Positions 25,833 to 35,300 of a stretch of DNA of 64,000 nt are shown piece after piece. The DNA comes from JAJFFW01 sp965263375 (lineage in GTDB: Bacteria > Pseudomonadota > Alphaproteobacteria > Caulobacterales > Parvularculaceae). Location of the stretch: contig OZ253669.1 of assembly GCA_965263375.1 (NCBI GenBank), forward strand, positions 1,426,001 through 1,490,000, in the 5' to 3' direction. The notes below the pieces were generated by a model. It worked only from the letters and a program-made list of their open reading frames with translations. It did not search any database and had not been told where the DNA came from. A program made the translations under genes and the position numbers. Within the stretch, counting starts at the first letter, position 1. Each line of letters begins with the position of its first letter.

Positions 25833-26051
25833 ATGTCGAATACTCCCGAACGCATCACGATCCTTGCTCGCGAATTTACAGCCGCTGCGCTTGAATTCCA
25901 TCGCGGTAAAATGGCGGAAAAAGGCTATCGCATGGAAGGCTCCATCACATCGCGCAATTTTAAGATCATTGAAGGCGTTGGCGAGCCAGAAGATATGTTT
26001 GATGGCGAACCGCTATTCGCTGTGACCTTCGTTAAGCGTGAAGCCGAATAA
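25833..26051 (+). CDS. Small conserved-looking protein of unknown function (72 aa)
   Basis: The protein begins MSNTPERITILAREFTAAAL, continues with EFHRGKMAEKGYRMEGSI and ends with LFAVTFVKREAE. It is soluble and of mixed charge, with no membrane helix, Cys or signal peptide. AAGAAGG lies upstream of the ATG and a strong terminator lies 35 bp downstream, so it is a single-gene unit with its own promoter in the 432-bp upstream region. That layout argues that it is a real gene. I do not recognise the family. Confidence 0.65.
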   Translation: MSNTPERITILAREFTAAALEFHRGKMAEKGYRMEGSITSRNFKIIEGVGEPEDMFDGEPLFAVTFVKREAE

Positions 26052-26086
26052 GAAATTCATTGGCTTCGGCTATCGGTTTTCAATTG

Positions 26087-26119
26087 AAAAGAGCGCCAGT
26101 TTGAGGGCGCTCTTTTTTT
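26087..26119 (+). terminator. Rho-independent terminator
   Basis: AAAAGAGCGCC (26087-26097) pairs with GGCGCTCTTTT (26106-26116) over an 8-nt loop and runs into a T tract. It ends the 72-aa gene. The A tract on the left makes it usable for the convergent parE gene as well. Confidence 0.9.
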
Positions 26120-26168
26120 AATCTTGATATTTCGTCTGAAAGAAATTTCAGAACCCTTTGAAAGTGTT

Positions 26169-28166
26169 CTAGATATCTAGCGCCTCTTGAGCGAAAACTG
26201 CATTTTCTTGGATAAACTTAAAGCGTGGTTCCGCCTTTTTGCCCATCAGTCGATCCACAAGACCCGCTGATTCTTCCGCCTTGTCTTCAGCGATAACAAC
26301 GCGGGCGAGCGCGCGGCTCGCTGGGTTCATCGTTGTCTCTTTAAGCTGGCCTGGGTTCATTTCACCAAGTCCCTTAAAGCGGCCAACATCAACTTTTTGA
26401 TTCGATTTAAACTCGCTTTTTAAAAGCTTATCTCGCGACTCTTCATCCATTGCGTAGACCGTTTTGCCGCTAGCAGAGAGCCGGAAGAGCGGTGGTTGGG
26501 CGAGGTAAAGGCGGCCCGTGTGAATAAGGTCAGGCATTTCTTCGTGGAAGAACGTTATTAGCAATGCCGCGATATGGGCGCCGTCCACATCAGCATCGGT
26601 CATGATGATAATTTTTTCGTAGCGCAAATCTTCCGCGTCAAACCTGCTGCCAAGACCAACGCCGAGAGCTTGAGCGATATCTTGGATCTCTTGGTTTTGG
26701 GTGATCTTGTCTCGCGTGGCGGAAGCAACATTTAAAACTTTACCGCGTAAAGGCAAAATCGCCTGGGTCGTGCGATTGCGCGCTTGCTTGGCGGAGCCGC
26801 CGGCGCTGTCCCCCTCAACGAGGAAAATTTCCGTTCCCTCACGCGCTTTTTGCGAACAATCGGCGAGTTTGCCGGGCAGGCGGAGTTTGCGTGTCGCGGC
26901 GGCGCGCGAAACCTCTTTTTCTCTCCGGCGGCGTTGTCGGTCCTCTGCACGATCAATGACCCAATCGAGGAGGGATTGAGCCTGCTTCGGGTTTGAGGCG
27001 AGCCAGTGATCAAAGGCGGGGCGCACCGCAGCTTCTGTTAGCTTTTGCGCTTCCATAGTGGCGAGCTTGTCTTTGGTCTGGCCTTGGAATTCGGGGTTGC
27101 GAACAAAGACGGAAAGTAGCCCGCCAGCCGTGCCCATCACATCTTCCGCTGTAATGACGCCCGCTTTTTTATTGCCGGCAAGTTCGCCATAGGCTTTTAA
27201 ACCGCGCGATAATGCAGCGCGCAAACCAGCTTCGTGGGTGCCGCCTTCGGGTGTTGGGATTGTATTACAGTAAGAGTGGACAAAGCCGTCCGCCTCGCCA
27301 AAGCCCGCTGCGCCCCAAATGACCGCCCATTCCACATTGCCGTGGCCGCCGTCATCTTTACGCTCAACTTTACCGGCGAACATATCTTCCGTTACGGTTG
27401 GCTTTCCTGCCGCAAGTGTTTGTAGATAATCCGCAAGACCATTTTTAAACTGAAGGACCGCTTCAGTAGGCGTGTCGTCTTTTTCTTTGATTAATTCAGG
27501 CGCGCATTTCCAGCGGATCTCAACGCCGCCGAATAGATAGGCTTTTGAGCGCGCCATTTTAAACAGCCGCGCCGGTTTAAACGCCGCTTTGGCGCCAAAG
27601 ATTTCAGCGTCAGGGTGGAACATCACCTTCGTGCCGCGCTTGTTCGGCGCGGGGCCTGCTGCTTCAAGCTTGGTGCGCGGTTTTCCTTGCGAATAGCTCT
27701 GCCGCCACATTTTTTGTTTTCGGCAAACCTCAACAATAAGGTCGTCAGAAAGGGCGTTAACAACGGAAACGCCAACGCCGTGCAGCCCGCCTGAGGTCTG
27801 ATAGGCGGATCCTTCAAATTTACCGCCAGCGTGAAGCGTCGTCATAATGACTTCAAGGGCGGATTTTTTCTTAAACTTCGGGTGCGGATCAACGGGGATA
27901 CCGCGGCCATTGTCGCTAACCGCAAGATAGCCGTCTTCGTGAAGCTCCACCTCAATGCGTGTCGCGTGTCCTGCGACAGCCTCATCCATGGAGTTATCGA
28001 GGACTTCAGCAAACAGGTGGTGCAAGGCTTTCTCATCAGTGCCGCCGATATACATCCCTGGGCGCTTACGGACGGGCTCCAGCCCCTCCAGCACCTCAAT
28101 ATCCTTGGCGGAGTAGTCGTCGTCAAAGAGGTCTTTTTCTTTTTTTGCTGATGCGCTGCGCGCCAT
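26169..28166 (-). CDS. parE: DNA topoisomerase IV subunit B
   Basis: 665 residues. The GHKL ATPase has VLEGLEPVRKRPGMYIGGTD, EVLDNSMDEA and NGRGIPV; HAGGKF and GGLHGVGVSVVNALS follow. The TOPRIM domain has VEGDSAGGSAKQ and RTTQAILPLRGKVLNV, with TDADVDGAHI. The C-terminus has RFKGLGEMNPGQL. Together with ParC it decatenates daughter chromosomes. The length and absence of the GyrB-type insert fit ParE rather than GyrB. An in-phase N-terminal extension of about 20 charged residues is normal for alphaproteobacterial ParE. parC is not in the window. The gene is separate from its upstream neighbour by a 143-bp gap containing a hairpin. Confidence 0.94.
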   Translation of the reverse strand: MARSASAKKEKDLFDDDYSAKDIEVLEGLEPVRKRPGMYIGGTDEKALHHLFAEVLDNSMDEAVAGHATRIEVELHEDGYLAVSDNGRGIPVDPHPKFKKKSALEVIMTTLHAGGKFEGSAYQTSGGLHGVGVSVVNALSDDLIVEVCRKQKMWRQSYSQGKPRTKLEAAGPAPNKRGTKVMFHPDAEIFGAKAAFKPARLFKMARSKAYLFGGVEIRWKCAPELIKEKDDTPTEAVLQFKNGLADYLQTLAAGKPTVTEDMFAGKVERKDDGGHGNVEWAVIWGAAGFGEADGFVHSYCNTIPTPEGGTHEAGLRAALSRGLKAYGELAGNKKAGVITAEDVMGTAGGLLSVFVRNPEFQGQTKDKLATMEAQKLTEAAVRPAFDHWLASNPKQAQSLLDWVIDRAEDRQRRRREKEVSRAAATRKLRLPGKLADCSQKAREGTEIFLVEGDSAGGSAKQARNRTTQAILPLRGKVLNVASATRDKITQNQEIQDIAQALGVGLGSRFDAEDLRYEKIIIMTDADVDGAHIAALLITFFHEEMPDLIHTGRLYLAQPPLFRLSASGKTVYAMDEESRDKLLKSEFKSNQKVDVGRFKGLGEMNPGQLKETTMNPASRALARVVIAEDKAEESAGLVDRLMGKKAEPRFKFIQENAVFAQEALDI

Positions 28167-28220
28167 AGATATCGCCTTATCTTACTCGGATGGGATTGGT
28201 GGATGTTCTATATTTTCCCA

Positions 28221-28244
28221 AAAGCCTTTACTATAAAGGGCTTT
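28221..28244 (-). terminator. Hairpin terminator after the M13 peptidase gene
   Basis: AAAGCC...GGCTTT with an inner TTTA/TAAA pairing forms a stem in the gap between the M13 peptidase stop and parE. The T run after it is short, so termination strength is uncertain. Confidence 0.45.
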
Positions 28245-28309
28245 AGGCTGGTTGGGCACGCGTTGCAAGATCGGTTTTTCGCCGTTTTGTTTTGAGCGGC
28301 CCAGTATCG

Positions 28310-30400
28310 CTACCAAATCGAGACCCTATCCTCCGGCGCGAGGTAGAGCTCATCGCCTTCTTGGACCCCGAACGCATCATACCAAGCGTCCATATTCCTG
28401 ACGACGCCATTGACCCGGTAGCGGGCTGGGGAGTGGGGCCCGGCCGCAATTTGGCTTTTCAACTGTTCATCGCGCACAGCGCGTTTCCATACTTGCGCCC
28501 AAGCCATAAAGAAGCGTTGATCGCCCGTAAGCCCATCGATTACTGGGGCTTCCTGACCGTCAAGAGAAAGCCGATAAGCGCGGTACGCCATGGAAAGCCC
28601 GCCAAGATCGCCAATATTTTCCCCCATGGTCAGGCCTGGGTTCAACGCAAAGCCTTTGATCGGTTCATAGGTTTCGTATTGCGCGCCTAATTTTTCCGCT
28701 AACTTTTGGAAATTTGCGGCATCTTCATCCGTCCACCAATCACGTAAAATGCCATCGCCATCGGATTTACGGCCCTGATCGTCAAAGCCGTGACCAATCT
28801 CATGACCAATAACGGCGCCGATGCCGCCATAATTGACCGCTGGATCCGCTTTGGGGTCGAAGAAGGGCGCTTGCAGGATCGCAGCGGGGAAGACAATCTC
28901 GTTTCTTGTGGGGCTGTAATAGGCGTTAACCGTTTGCGGCGTCATAAACCACTCAGTGCGGTCTATCGGTCCGCCAAGTTTTGAGATCTCGTGGTTCCAA
29001 GACCACACCGCGGCGCGGCGCATATTGCCATAGGCGTCGTCGGCGGAAACAGAAAGGGCGCTATAATCTTTCCATTTGCTCGGGTAACCGATTTTAGGGG
29101 TAAATTTTTCAAGCTTTGCGTGCGCTTCTTTTTTCGTTTCCTCGCCCATCCATTCAATTTGGTCGAGACGTTCGTCCAAAGCTTTCCTTAGATTCGCGAC
29201 AAGTTCTTCCATTTGTGTTTTCGAACTTTCGGGGAAGTGCTTTTCCACATAGATCTTACCAACTGCTTCCCCAAGGGATTTATTGACCGCGGCGACACCG
29301 CGCTTCCAGCGGGCGCGCTGTTTGGGCGTGCCGCGCAGAGCGGTGCCGTAGAGTGCAAAGCGCGCATCATCAAAGGCTTTTGGCAATACATCCGCATTAT
29401 CACTGATAAGGTGGAAGGTGAAATAATCCTTCCAAAGATCAACCGGTGTTTCGGCGAACAGCCCCGCAAGAGCAGCGAGGGCGTCATCTTCGCGGAATAC
29501 GAATTCATTTTGCGCGCCCATGCCCGCTGCTTCAAAGAAAATGTCCCATGCAACGCCTGGTGCAAATTCGGCGAGGTCAGCTTTTGCCTTTAGATTATAG
29601 GTTAAATCGCGATTGCGCCGTTTGGCTGGCTCCCAATGCAGGGTGGCGATTTGCTTTTCTAACTCAAAGATCGCGGACGCTTTGTTTGACGCTCCTTCGA
29701 TTTCAGCAAGCGTAAGAATTTGTTCGATGTAATCGCGGTAAAGCGCAGCTTTGTCGGCGAATTTTTCTTCCAAGTAATAATCCCTATTCGGAAGGCCAAG
29801 GCCGTCTTGGGCGACATAGAAAATATAACGATCTGGCTTTTTCGCGTCGATATTGACGTATCCGCCGAAAACAGATTTGGCCCCATGGTTGGGGGAGCCC
29901 ATAATGCGGGCTACGTCATCATGGGTCGCAATCGCATTGATGGCTTTTAGATCAGCGCCAAGGGGGGCAAGGCCCGCCGCTTCAATCGCGTCTGTGTTCA
30001 AAAAAGCGTTGTAAAAATCCCCAACTTTTTTCGCGTTTTTATCTGCGCCGGAGGATTTGGCGTTCTTGGCCGCGTCTTCAATGATCGTGCGCACCCGCTC
30101 TTCAGATCGCTCAAACAAGACGGTGAAAGAGCCATAGCTGGAGAACTCTTCAGGGATCTTAAAGTCATCGATCCATTTGCCGTTGATGTGTTGATAAAAA
30201 TTATCCCCGGCCTTGATTTCCGACTTAATATGCTGGGTCTCGATGCCCCATTCCCCAAGCTCGGGCCCATTCTTTTTATTGTTTGAGGAGATTGATTTTT
30301 CTAAGGCCGCTTCTTTTTTTTCAGCCGATGCGCTTGGGGGTTCATTTCCGCATGCAGTAAGGGCGAGAATGGAAAAAGAGGCAAGTAAGATGCGTTTCAT
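28310..30400 (-). CDS. M13-family (neprilysin/PepO-like) zinc metallopeptidase lipoprotein
   Basis: 696 residues from ATG 30400. This start is chosen because GAGGAA precedes it and the protein then begins with a lipoprotein signal MKRILLASFSILALTACGN (lipobox LTAC). The mature N-terminal domain includes DNFYQHINGKWI. The catalytic site is VIGHEIGHGFDDQGRKSDG (HExxH), with the third ligand in ENIGDLGG. Substrate-binding motifs such as NAYYSPTRNEIVFPAAILQ are family-typical. It should cleave short peptides in the periplasm or at the outer membrane. A CtrA-like site lies about 95 bp upstream (30494-30508). Confidence 0.95.
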   Translation of the reverse strand: MKRILLASFSILALTACGNEPPSASAEKKEAALEKSISSNNKKNGPELGEWGIETQHIKSEIKAGDNFYQHINGKWIDDFKIPEEFSSYGSFTVLFERSEERVRTIIEDAAKNAKSSGADKNAKKVGDFYNAFLNTDAIEAAGLAPLGADLKAINAIATHDDVARIMGSPNHGAKSVFGGYVNIDAKKPDRYIFYVAQDGLGLPNRDYYLEEKFADKAALYRDYIEQILTLAEIEGASNKASAIFELEKQIATLHWEPAKRRNRDLTYNLKAKADLAEFAPGVAWDIFFEAAGMGAQNEFVFREDDALAALAGLFAETPVDLWKDYFTFHLISDNADVLPKAFDDARFALYGTALRGTPKQRARWKRGVAAVNKSLGEAVGKIYVEKHFPESSKTQMEELVANLRKALDERLDQIEWMGEETKKEAHAKLEKFTPKIGYPSKWKDYSALSVSADDAYGNMRRAAVWSWNHEISKLGGPIDRTEWFMTPQTVNAYYSPTRNEIVFPAAILQAPFFDPKADPAVNYGGIGAVIGHEIGHGFDDQGRKSDGDGILRDWWTDEDAANFQKLAEKLGAQYETYEPIKGFALNPGLTMGENIGDLGGLSMAYRAYRLSLDGQEAPVIDGLTGDQRFFMAWAQVWKRAVRDEQLKSQIAAGPHSPARYRVNGVVRNMDAWYDAFGVQEGDELYLAPEDRVSIW

Positions 30401-30493
30401 GAAAAAATTCCTCAATCGGCCTGAAAAGATGTCTATCAAAGATATAGGAATGTACGTTGGGCAGGCTGGTCATTTGAACTGGCGGGCAAAACG

Positions 30494-30508
30494 TTAACCC
30501 AAGGTTAA
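30494..30508. promoter_or_regulatory. Perfect CtrA-type site TTAA-N7-TTAA
   Basis: TTAACCCAAGGTTAA matches the consensus exactly. It lies in the divergent region between the M13 peptidase and apt, 94 bp from the peptidase start and 167 bp from the apt start, so it could act on either gene. Confidence 0.55.
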
Positions 30509-30674
30509 CGCATGCGTCCACAGTCGCGATAGCGTGCGCCTAAAAGTACTAAGCAATTTGGTCGCGTTCAGATTAGCTATTTTGGGGCCTTGCGCTTCTT
30601 GCCGACGTAAAAAGCATGCGTCATTCTAGTGGTAATCTATTCATACCTTCAGCCTCTGATGAAAAGGGCTTTCC

Positions 30675-31202
30675 ATGGACCTCACAAGCGTTATTCGCAC
30701 CATTCCTGATTATCCAAAAAAAGGGATTATGTTTCGCGACATCTCTACATTGCTCACCGATGCGCAAGGTTTTCGCAAAGCGATCGACGAGATGGTGCAG
30801 CCCTTGGCCGGACAAAAAATCGACAAGGTCGCCGGGATTGAGGCGCGAGGGTTTATCCTTGGCGGGGCGATCGCGCATCAGCTATCTGTTGGGTTTGTGC
30901 CAATCCGCAAAAAGGGGAAGCTTCCCTATGATACGATCAGCGAAGAATACGAGCTAGAATATGGCACAGACCAAGTTGAAATCCACGTTGACGCCATCGA
31001 AAAAGGTGAGCGGATCTTGTTGGTTGACGACTTAATCGCAACTGGCGGCACCGCGATGGCGGGGATTAAGCTTATTGAACGGGCTGGCGGCGAGGTTGTG
31101 CTTTGTTCTTTTGTGGTTGATCTGCCTGACTTGGGCGGGGCCGATAAATTGCGCGCTGCGGGCAAAGATGTGACGACACTGATTTCTTTTGATGGCGAGT
31201 AA
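30675..31202 (+). CDS. apt: Adenine phosphoribosyltransferase
   Basis: 175 residues. Conserved blocks are IRTIPDYPKKGIMFRDISTL, GIEARGFILGGAIA, VPIRKKGKLP, the flexible loop EYELEYGTD and the PRPP-binding motif ILLVDDLIATGGTA. The protein makes AMP and pyrophosphate from adenine and PRPP, a purine salvage step in the cytoplasm. The length is as usual. It is followed after 61 bp by nnrU in the same direction. Confidence 0.96.
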   Translation: MDLTSVIRTIPDYPKKGIMFRDISTLLTDAQGFRKAIDEMVQPLAGQKIDKVAGIEARGFILGGAIAHQLSVGFVPIRKKGKLPYDTISEEYELEYGTDQVEIHVDAIEKGERILLVDDLIATGGTAMAGIKLIERAGGEVVLCSFVVDLPDLGGADKLRAAGKDVTTLISFDGE

Positions 31203-31263
31203 AAGAGTTTTATTTCCAAAGGCTGATTTTACCTACCAAACCCAGCCATAGGGGCGACACGTT

Positions 31264-31830
31264 ATGAGCTTGTACCTAATTGGTCTTTTTGTTTTCTTTG
31301 CGGCTCATTTTGCCATTGCGATTGCGCGACCGCTCAGACAACGGATTATCGACAAAATTGGTGAGGGGCCTTATAAAGGCCTTTACGCCCTTACGAGTGC
31401 TGTTGGATTGGCGCTCATCATTTTCGGTTGGCCAAAAGCAGATGTGTCGCTGATCTATGCCGCACCAGCTTGGGGGCGTCATGTTGCTTTCCTCCTTATG
31501 TGGATCGCTTTGATTTTGCTTGTGTCTGCTTATGCGCCTGCGGGGCGCATCGCCGCAGCGGTGAAGCATCCAATGCTTGCGGGCGTAAAAATCTGGGCGT
31601 TTGCTCACCTTCTTGCGAATGGGGAGGTAAGGTCCGTTTTACTGTTTGGGCTGTTTTTAGCCTTTGGCGTTGTTGACCGTATTTCCGTTAAAAAGCGCGG
31701 CGCGCCAACGCGGCCTGCGGGCGGAGCCATGAATGATGTTATTGCGATCGGCGTTGGAACGGGCGTTTATCTGGCCATTTTGTTCGTCTTACACCCCTAT
31801 ATCGCCGGGGTTGCGCTCATAGCTAGATAA
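31264..31830 (+). CDS. NnrU-family integral membrane protein
   Basis: 188 residues with about five hydrophobic segments (residues 3-20, 41-58, 70-92, 120-140, 155-185). Motifs such as RPLRQRIIDKIGEGPYKGLY, HPMLAGVKIWAFAHLLANGE and the conserved His residues near membrane edges belong to the NnrU family. The family was first found beside denitrification genes and may handle heme or methyl groups, but many members have no nitrogen-oxide context. No denitrification gene is near here, so the role is open. Confidence 0.85.
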   Translation: MSLYLIGLFVFFAAHFAIAIARPLRQRIIDKIGEGPYKGLYALTSAVGLALIIFGWPKADVSLIYAAPAWGRHVAFLLMWIALILLVSAYAPAGRIAAAVKHPMLAGVKIWAFAHLLANGEVRSVLLFGLFLAFGVVDRISVKKRGAPTRPAGGAMNDVIAIGVGTGVYLAILFVLHPYIAGVALIAR

Positions 31831-32012
31831 GTTGCCTTATAGCCCAGCTTTAGCTGGCCTTATGGGGCGTCTTATTCCCTTAAATGAGCATGCCTTGATT
31901 ATGGCGAGCAAAGTTTAGGTCGCTAAATAAATCGCAAATGCAATTTGGCGTTTAGGAATTAACTCTTATATTAGCAGGTGCAGCATAAATAACGCTGTTA
32001 CAGGGAGACGCT

Positions 32013-32852
32013 ATGTCCGCTCAAACTCGTGCAAAACGCATAACCGCCGCCGATATCCAAGCTCGTAAAGGCGGGGAGCCAATCGTGTGTTTAACCGCCT
32101 ATGATGCGCCAACAGCGGCCATTTTGGACGAGCATTGCGATCTTCTTCTTGTCGGGGACAGCCTTGGCATGGTGGTTCACGGGTTGCCTTCAACGGTTGG
32201 CGTAACGCTGGAAATGATGATCCTGCACGGACAGGCGGTGATGCGGGGCGCTGAAAAAGCGATGGTGGTGGTTGATATGCCATTTGGGTCTTATGAAGCG
32301 GGGCCCGTCCAAGCCTTTGAAAATGCTTCTCGCATCCTAAGTGAGACGGACGCTCAAGCGATTAAAATTGAAAGCGGGCGATATGCGGCTGAAACGATTG
32401 CGTTTCTAGTCGAGCGCGGCGTACCGGTGATGGGGCATGTGGGACTGCGCCCGCAAGCGGTGAATGTCACCGGCGGGTTTAAAGCCAAAGGCAAGAAAGA
32501 ATCAGAGCGCGCAGAAATTATAGAGGAAGCCCGCGTAACGGCTGAGGCCGGGGCGTTTTCAATGGTAATCGAAGGGGTTGCAGAAGATCTAGCGAATGAA
32601 ATTACCAAGAAAGTTGATATTCCAACGATTGGTATAGGCGCGTCTCCCCACTGTGATGGCCAGGTATTAGTCACACAAGATATGTTGGGACTTTTTGAGT
32701 GGACGCCAAAATTCGTAAAACGCTACGCCGCTTTGAATGAAGTCGTTGGGGCGGCGGCGGCGCAATATGCGAAAGATGTACGCGCACGCGCTTTCCCCGG
32801 TCCGGCGCAGCTCTATCACATTGGCGCGTCCCAGTCTTCAAAGCCCCGGTAA
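32013..32852 (+). CDS. panB: 3-methyl-2-oxobutanoate hydroxymethyltransferase
   Basis: 279 residues. Mg-binding and substrate motifs are present: CLTAYDAPTAAILDEH, LLLVGDSLGMVVHGL, VVVDMPFGSYE, KIESG, PVMGHVGLRPQAVNVTGGF, GIGASPHCDGQVLVTQDML. The enzyme transfers a hydroxymethyl group from methylene-THF to 2-oxoisovalerate, the first step to pantothenate and CoA. AGGGAG lies at a good distance before the ATG. panC is not adjacent. It is convergent with the following oxidoreductase gene, with 44 bp between stops. Confidence 0.97.
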   Translation: MSAQTRAKRITAADIQARKGGEPIVCLTAYDAPTAAILDEHCDLLLVGDSLGMVVHGLPSTVGVTLEMMILHGQAVMRGAEKAMVVVDMPFGSYEAGPVQAFENASRILSETDAQAIKIESGRYAAETIAFLVERGVPVMGHVGLRPQAVNVTGGFKAKGKKESERAEIIEEARVTAEAGAFSMVIEGVAEDLANEITKKVDIPTIGIGASPHCDGQVLVTQDMLGLFEWTPKFVKRYAALNEVVGAAAAQYAKDVRARAFPGPAQLYHIGASQSSKPR

Positions 32853-32896
32853 ACCACCGGCGCATTTGGCCAGTGGCTTTGTGTAAGATTGTCAAG

Positions 32897-34012
32897 TTAT
32901 CCGCGAGTTGGGTCGATTAAGTATTTCTCACCTGTCGACATGCGGGCATAGGCGCTGAAAATCTTTGGGTCCAGAACATCGTTAAGTCCGATGACCTTGG
33001 TGTAGTGGCTCGCGAAAGTAGTGGTCAGCTCTGCAATAACGCGCTTTTGCAATCTTTGGCGCACATCGCCGCCCGTTTTTTGGAGGAATGGGAAAAGCAG
33101 CCAGCCCGAAACACTCCATACAAAGCCATAGCCCATGCGATTTAATACGGTCGGCGAGCGGTCAAGCGCCCCATAGATATAGAGTTGTTTAAACGTGTCT
33201 GAGCCGTAAACGCTATAATGCGTCATATTTCGGGCCGCTGCTCGCTCCATCGCTGCTAAGATGTCGCTACCTAAAGAACCGCCGCCAATGGGGTCAAAGG
33301 CGATCGTTGCGCCTGTTTCAGCGATAACGTCCGTAAGGCGTTCTTTAAAGTCATCATCTTTGCTGTTTAGAACATGTACAGCGCCGATTTCGCGCAAGAT
33401 ATCTTCTTGGGCTTGCGACCGGACAATATTGATTAAGGGAATACCGTCATCGAGGCAGATTTTTTGCAGCATTTGACCAAGGTTTGATGCAGCGGCTGTA
33501 TGGACGATCGCTTTGTGTCCCTCTATGCGCGCCGTCTCAACAAAACCAAGGGCGGTTAGGGGGTTAACGAACATAGACGCCCCGTCTGCTGCGGCTGTAC
33601 CCTCGGGAAGGGGAACAACCTCGCTCGCTTTAGCGTTGCGATAATCAGCATACATTGCGCCGCCGATAATGCCGACGGTCTTGCCTTCTAAAGCGCTTGC
33701 ATTGCGTCCTGCGGCGACGACGGTTCCGGCCCCTTCATTGCCGACAGGAATGCGCTTTTTAATCCGGTTCTTAAGGCGTGGTAAAACCCCTTTGGGTACG
33801 TCAAAGGTTAACCCCTCATCTGTTGGTTGAAGCGTCGTGGGGTCGGCTAGTCCAAGCAGAATGCCAAGATCGCTTGGATTGATCGGCGTTGCTTCAACGC
33901 GGATGATAACTTCATCATCACCAGGCGCGTCCAGTTCTAACTTGTCTAAGGATATTGTTAGCTTGCCATTTTCGTCGATCGTTGATCGAAGGCTGCGACC
34001 GGTAAAAGCCAT
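32897..34012 (-). CDS. Zinc-binding-dehydrogenase superfamily (MDR) oxidoreductase
   Basis: 371 residues from the second of two in-frame ATG codons. This one has GGAG six bases upstream, while the first (34024) has no ribosome-binding site. A GroES-like N-terminal fold (VIIRVEATPINPSDLGI, VGNEGAGTVVAAG) is followed by a Rossmann domain (AIVHTAAASNLGQMLQKI). No catalytic-zinc Cys set is seen, so it is closer to NADPH quinone reductases or related enoyl reductases. The precise substrate cannot be told. The 298 bp upstream, before the YfgM-like gene, hold nothing I recognise. Confidence 0.8.
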   Translation of the reverse strand: MAFTGRSLRSTIDENGKLTISLDKLELDAPGDDEVIIRVEATPINPSDLGILLGLADPTTLQPTDEGLTFDVPKGVLPRLKNRIKKRIPVGNEGAGTVVAAGRNASALEGKTVGIIGGAMYADYRNAKASEVVPLPEGTAAADGASMFVNPLTALGFVETARIEGHKAIVHTAAASNLGQMLQKICLDDGIPLINIVRSQAQEDILREIGAVHVLNSKDDDFKERLTDVIAETGATIAFDPIGGGSLGSDILAAMERAAARNMTHYSVYGSDTFKQLYIYGALDRSPTVLNRMGYGFVWSVSGWLLFPFLQKTGGDVRQRLQKRVIAELTTTFASHYTKVIGLNDVLDPKIFSAYARMSTGEKYLIDPTRG

Positions 34013-34310
34013 TGCTTGCTCCATCTTGATTTTAATGTCGGACTATAGTTTGCAGCCATGGTGGGACAAGTTATTCATGCAGTTGCGCTATGCCCTTGCT
34101 TGTTGAAGATAGCCAGCGCGCATCGTTTAGCGCCACAAAAACGCCCTTTTGCGGGGGCAGCTTCGCCATTCTGTTAGGCTAGCATGTCGAACATCTTTGC
34201 TTCAGGCGCGTTGCACCGGGCTAGAAACGTCGTTAGATACAATTGCGTTTGGGATGCAGTGTCCGGCTTTCAGGGCCTGTTACTGATTTAAGGGCTCGAT
34301 AGCTGGCAAA

Positions 34311-35297
34311 ATGGCAAATAAAGACGACGAAAAGAACAAAAAGCCTTCGCAAGACGATGTCCTCTTGCGTGAGGTGGACCAAGAATTAGCTGAAGAACGC
34401 CAATGGGCGATGTTTCGCAAGCACGGCCCTTTAGTGATTGCAGCTGCGAGTGTCGTGGTTCTCGGGGTCGCTGGCGGTCAAATCTTCGCATCCATGAAAA
34501 ACCGTTCATCACAAAGTGGCGCGATAGCGTTCCGCGATGCGATGGAACAGTTAGCCGATGACCCCGCTAATGGTCGAATCGCCCTTGATGAATTCGCTGC
34601 GAACGCCCCTGGGGGGTATCGCGTCTTGGCGCTGATGCGGCGGGCGTCCTCACTCGTCCAGGAGGATGAAGCAATCGCTGCGCGCGCAGTTTATCGCGAG
34701 GTTTATACCGATGGCGCAGCGCCAAAGCGGCTTCAGCAATATGCGCGTTTGCGCGCGGCTTTGATTTCACTGAATGATGATCGCGACGCCGTCATCGAAG
34801 ATCTTGGTGATTTGCGCTTTGATGAAAGCGCTCTTGGATTTCATGCAAGGGAACTTGAAGCGGTCGCCGCCTTACAGGCGGGCGACTATGGCACCGCAAA
34901 ATCGTTGTTTTCTGCCGCTTCGACAAATCTAGACACGCCGAGCGCCGTTCGCCAAAGGGCTGAGGAATATGGCGCCCTTGCCGCCGCCGCTGTGGCAGGC
35001 ATCAAAGTGCCGTCAGATTTATCAGTGCCGCCAGCGGCTGAGCCAATAGGTCTTGGCCTTGATTTGCCCACTGATGTTGACGAGGCTCCAGCGGAGAATA
35101 CACAAATACAGTCTATCCAAGATGGTGCTGAGCCTTCTGGCGAGGGGGCCGATGAGGCCCCTTTGCCCGCGTCATCCGACATATCGGGCGGGGCCGAAAA
35201 TACAGAAGCGACGCCAGCTGATGCAGCGCCAGATGCTGCGCCTGCTGATTCTACTTCCAATGAAGAGACGCCCTCCGGCGATCAACAAAGCGAGTAA
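34311..35297 (+). CDS. YfgM-like tetratricopeptide inner-membrane protein
   Basis: 328 residues. A charged cytoplasmic start (DDEKNKKPSQDDVLLREVDQ) is followed by one membrane helix at about residues 45-65 (GPLVIAAASVVVLGVAGGQI), a periplasmic helical TPR-like region (80-235) and an acidic Ala/Pro/Glu tail (240-328). In E. coli YfgM is an ancillary partner of SecYEG and periplasmic chaperones, and its gene precedes bamB and der, exactly as here (bamB starts 3 bp downstream, then der). This conserved order is the main support for the name. The acidic tail is longer than usual. Confidence 0.8.
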   Translation: MANKDDEKNKKPSQDDVLLREVDQELAEERQWAMFRKHGPLVIAAASVVVLGVAGGQIFASMKNRSSQSGAIAFRDAMEQLADDPANGRIALDEFAANAPGGYRVLALMRRASSLVQEDEAIAARAVYREVYTDGAAPKRLQQYARLRAALISLNDDRDAVIEDLGDLRFDESALGFHARELEAVAALQAGDYGTAKSLFSAASTNLDTPSAVRQRAEEYGALAAAAVAGIKVPSDLSVPPAAEPIGLGLDLPTDVDEAPAENTQIQSIQDGAEPSGEGADEAPLPASSDISGGAENTEATPADAAPDAAPADSTSNEETPSGDQQSE

Positions 35298-35300
35298 CTT

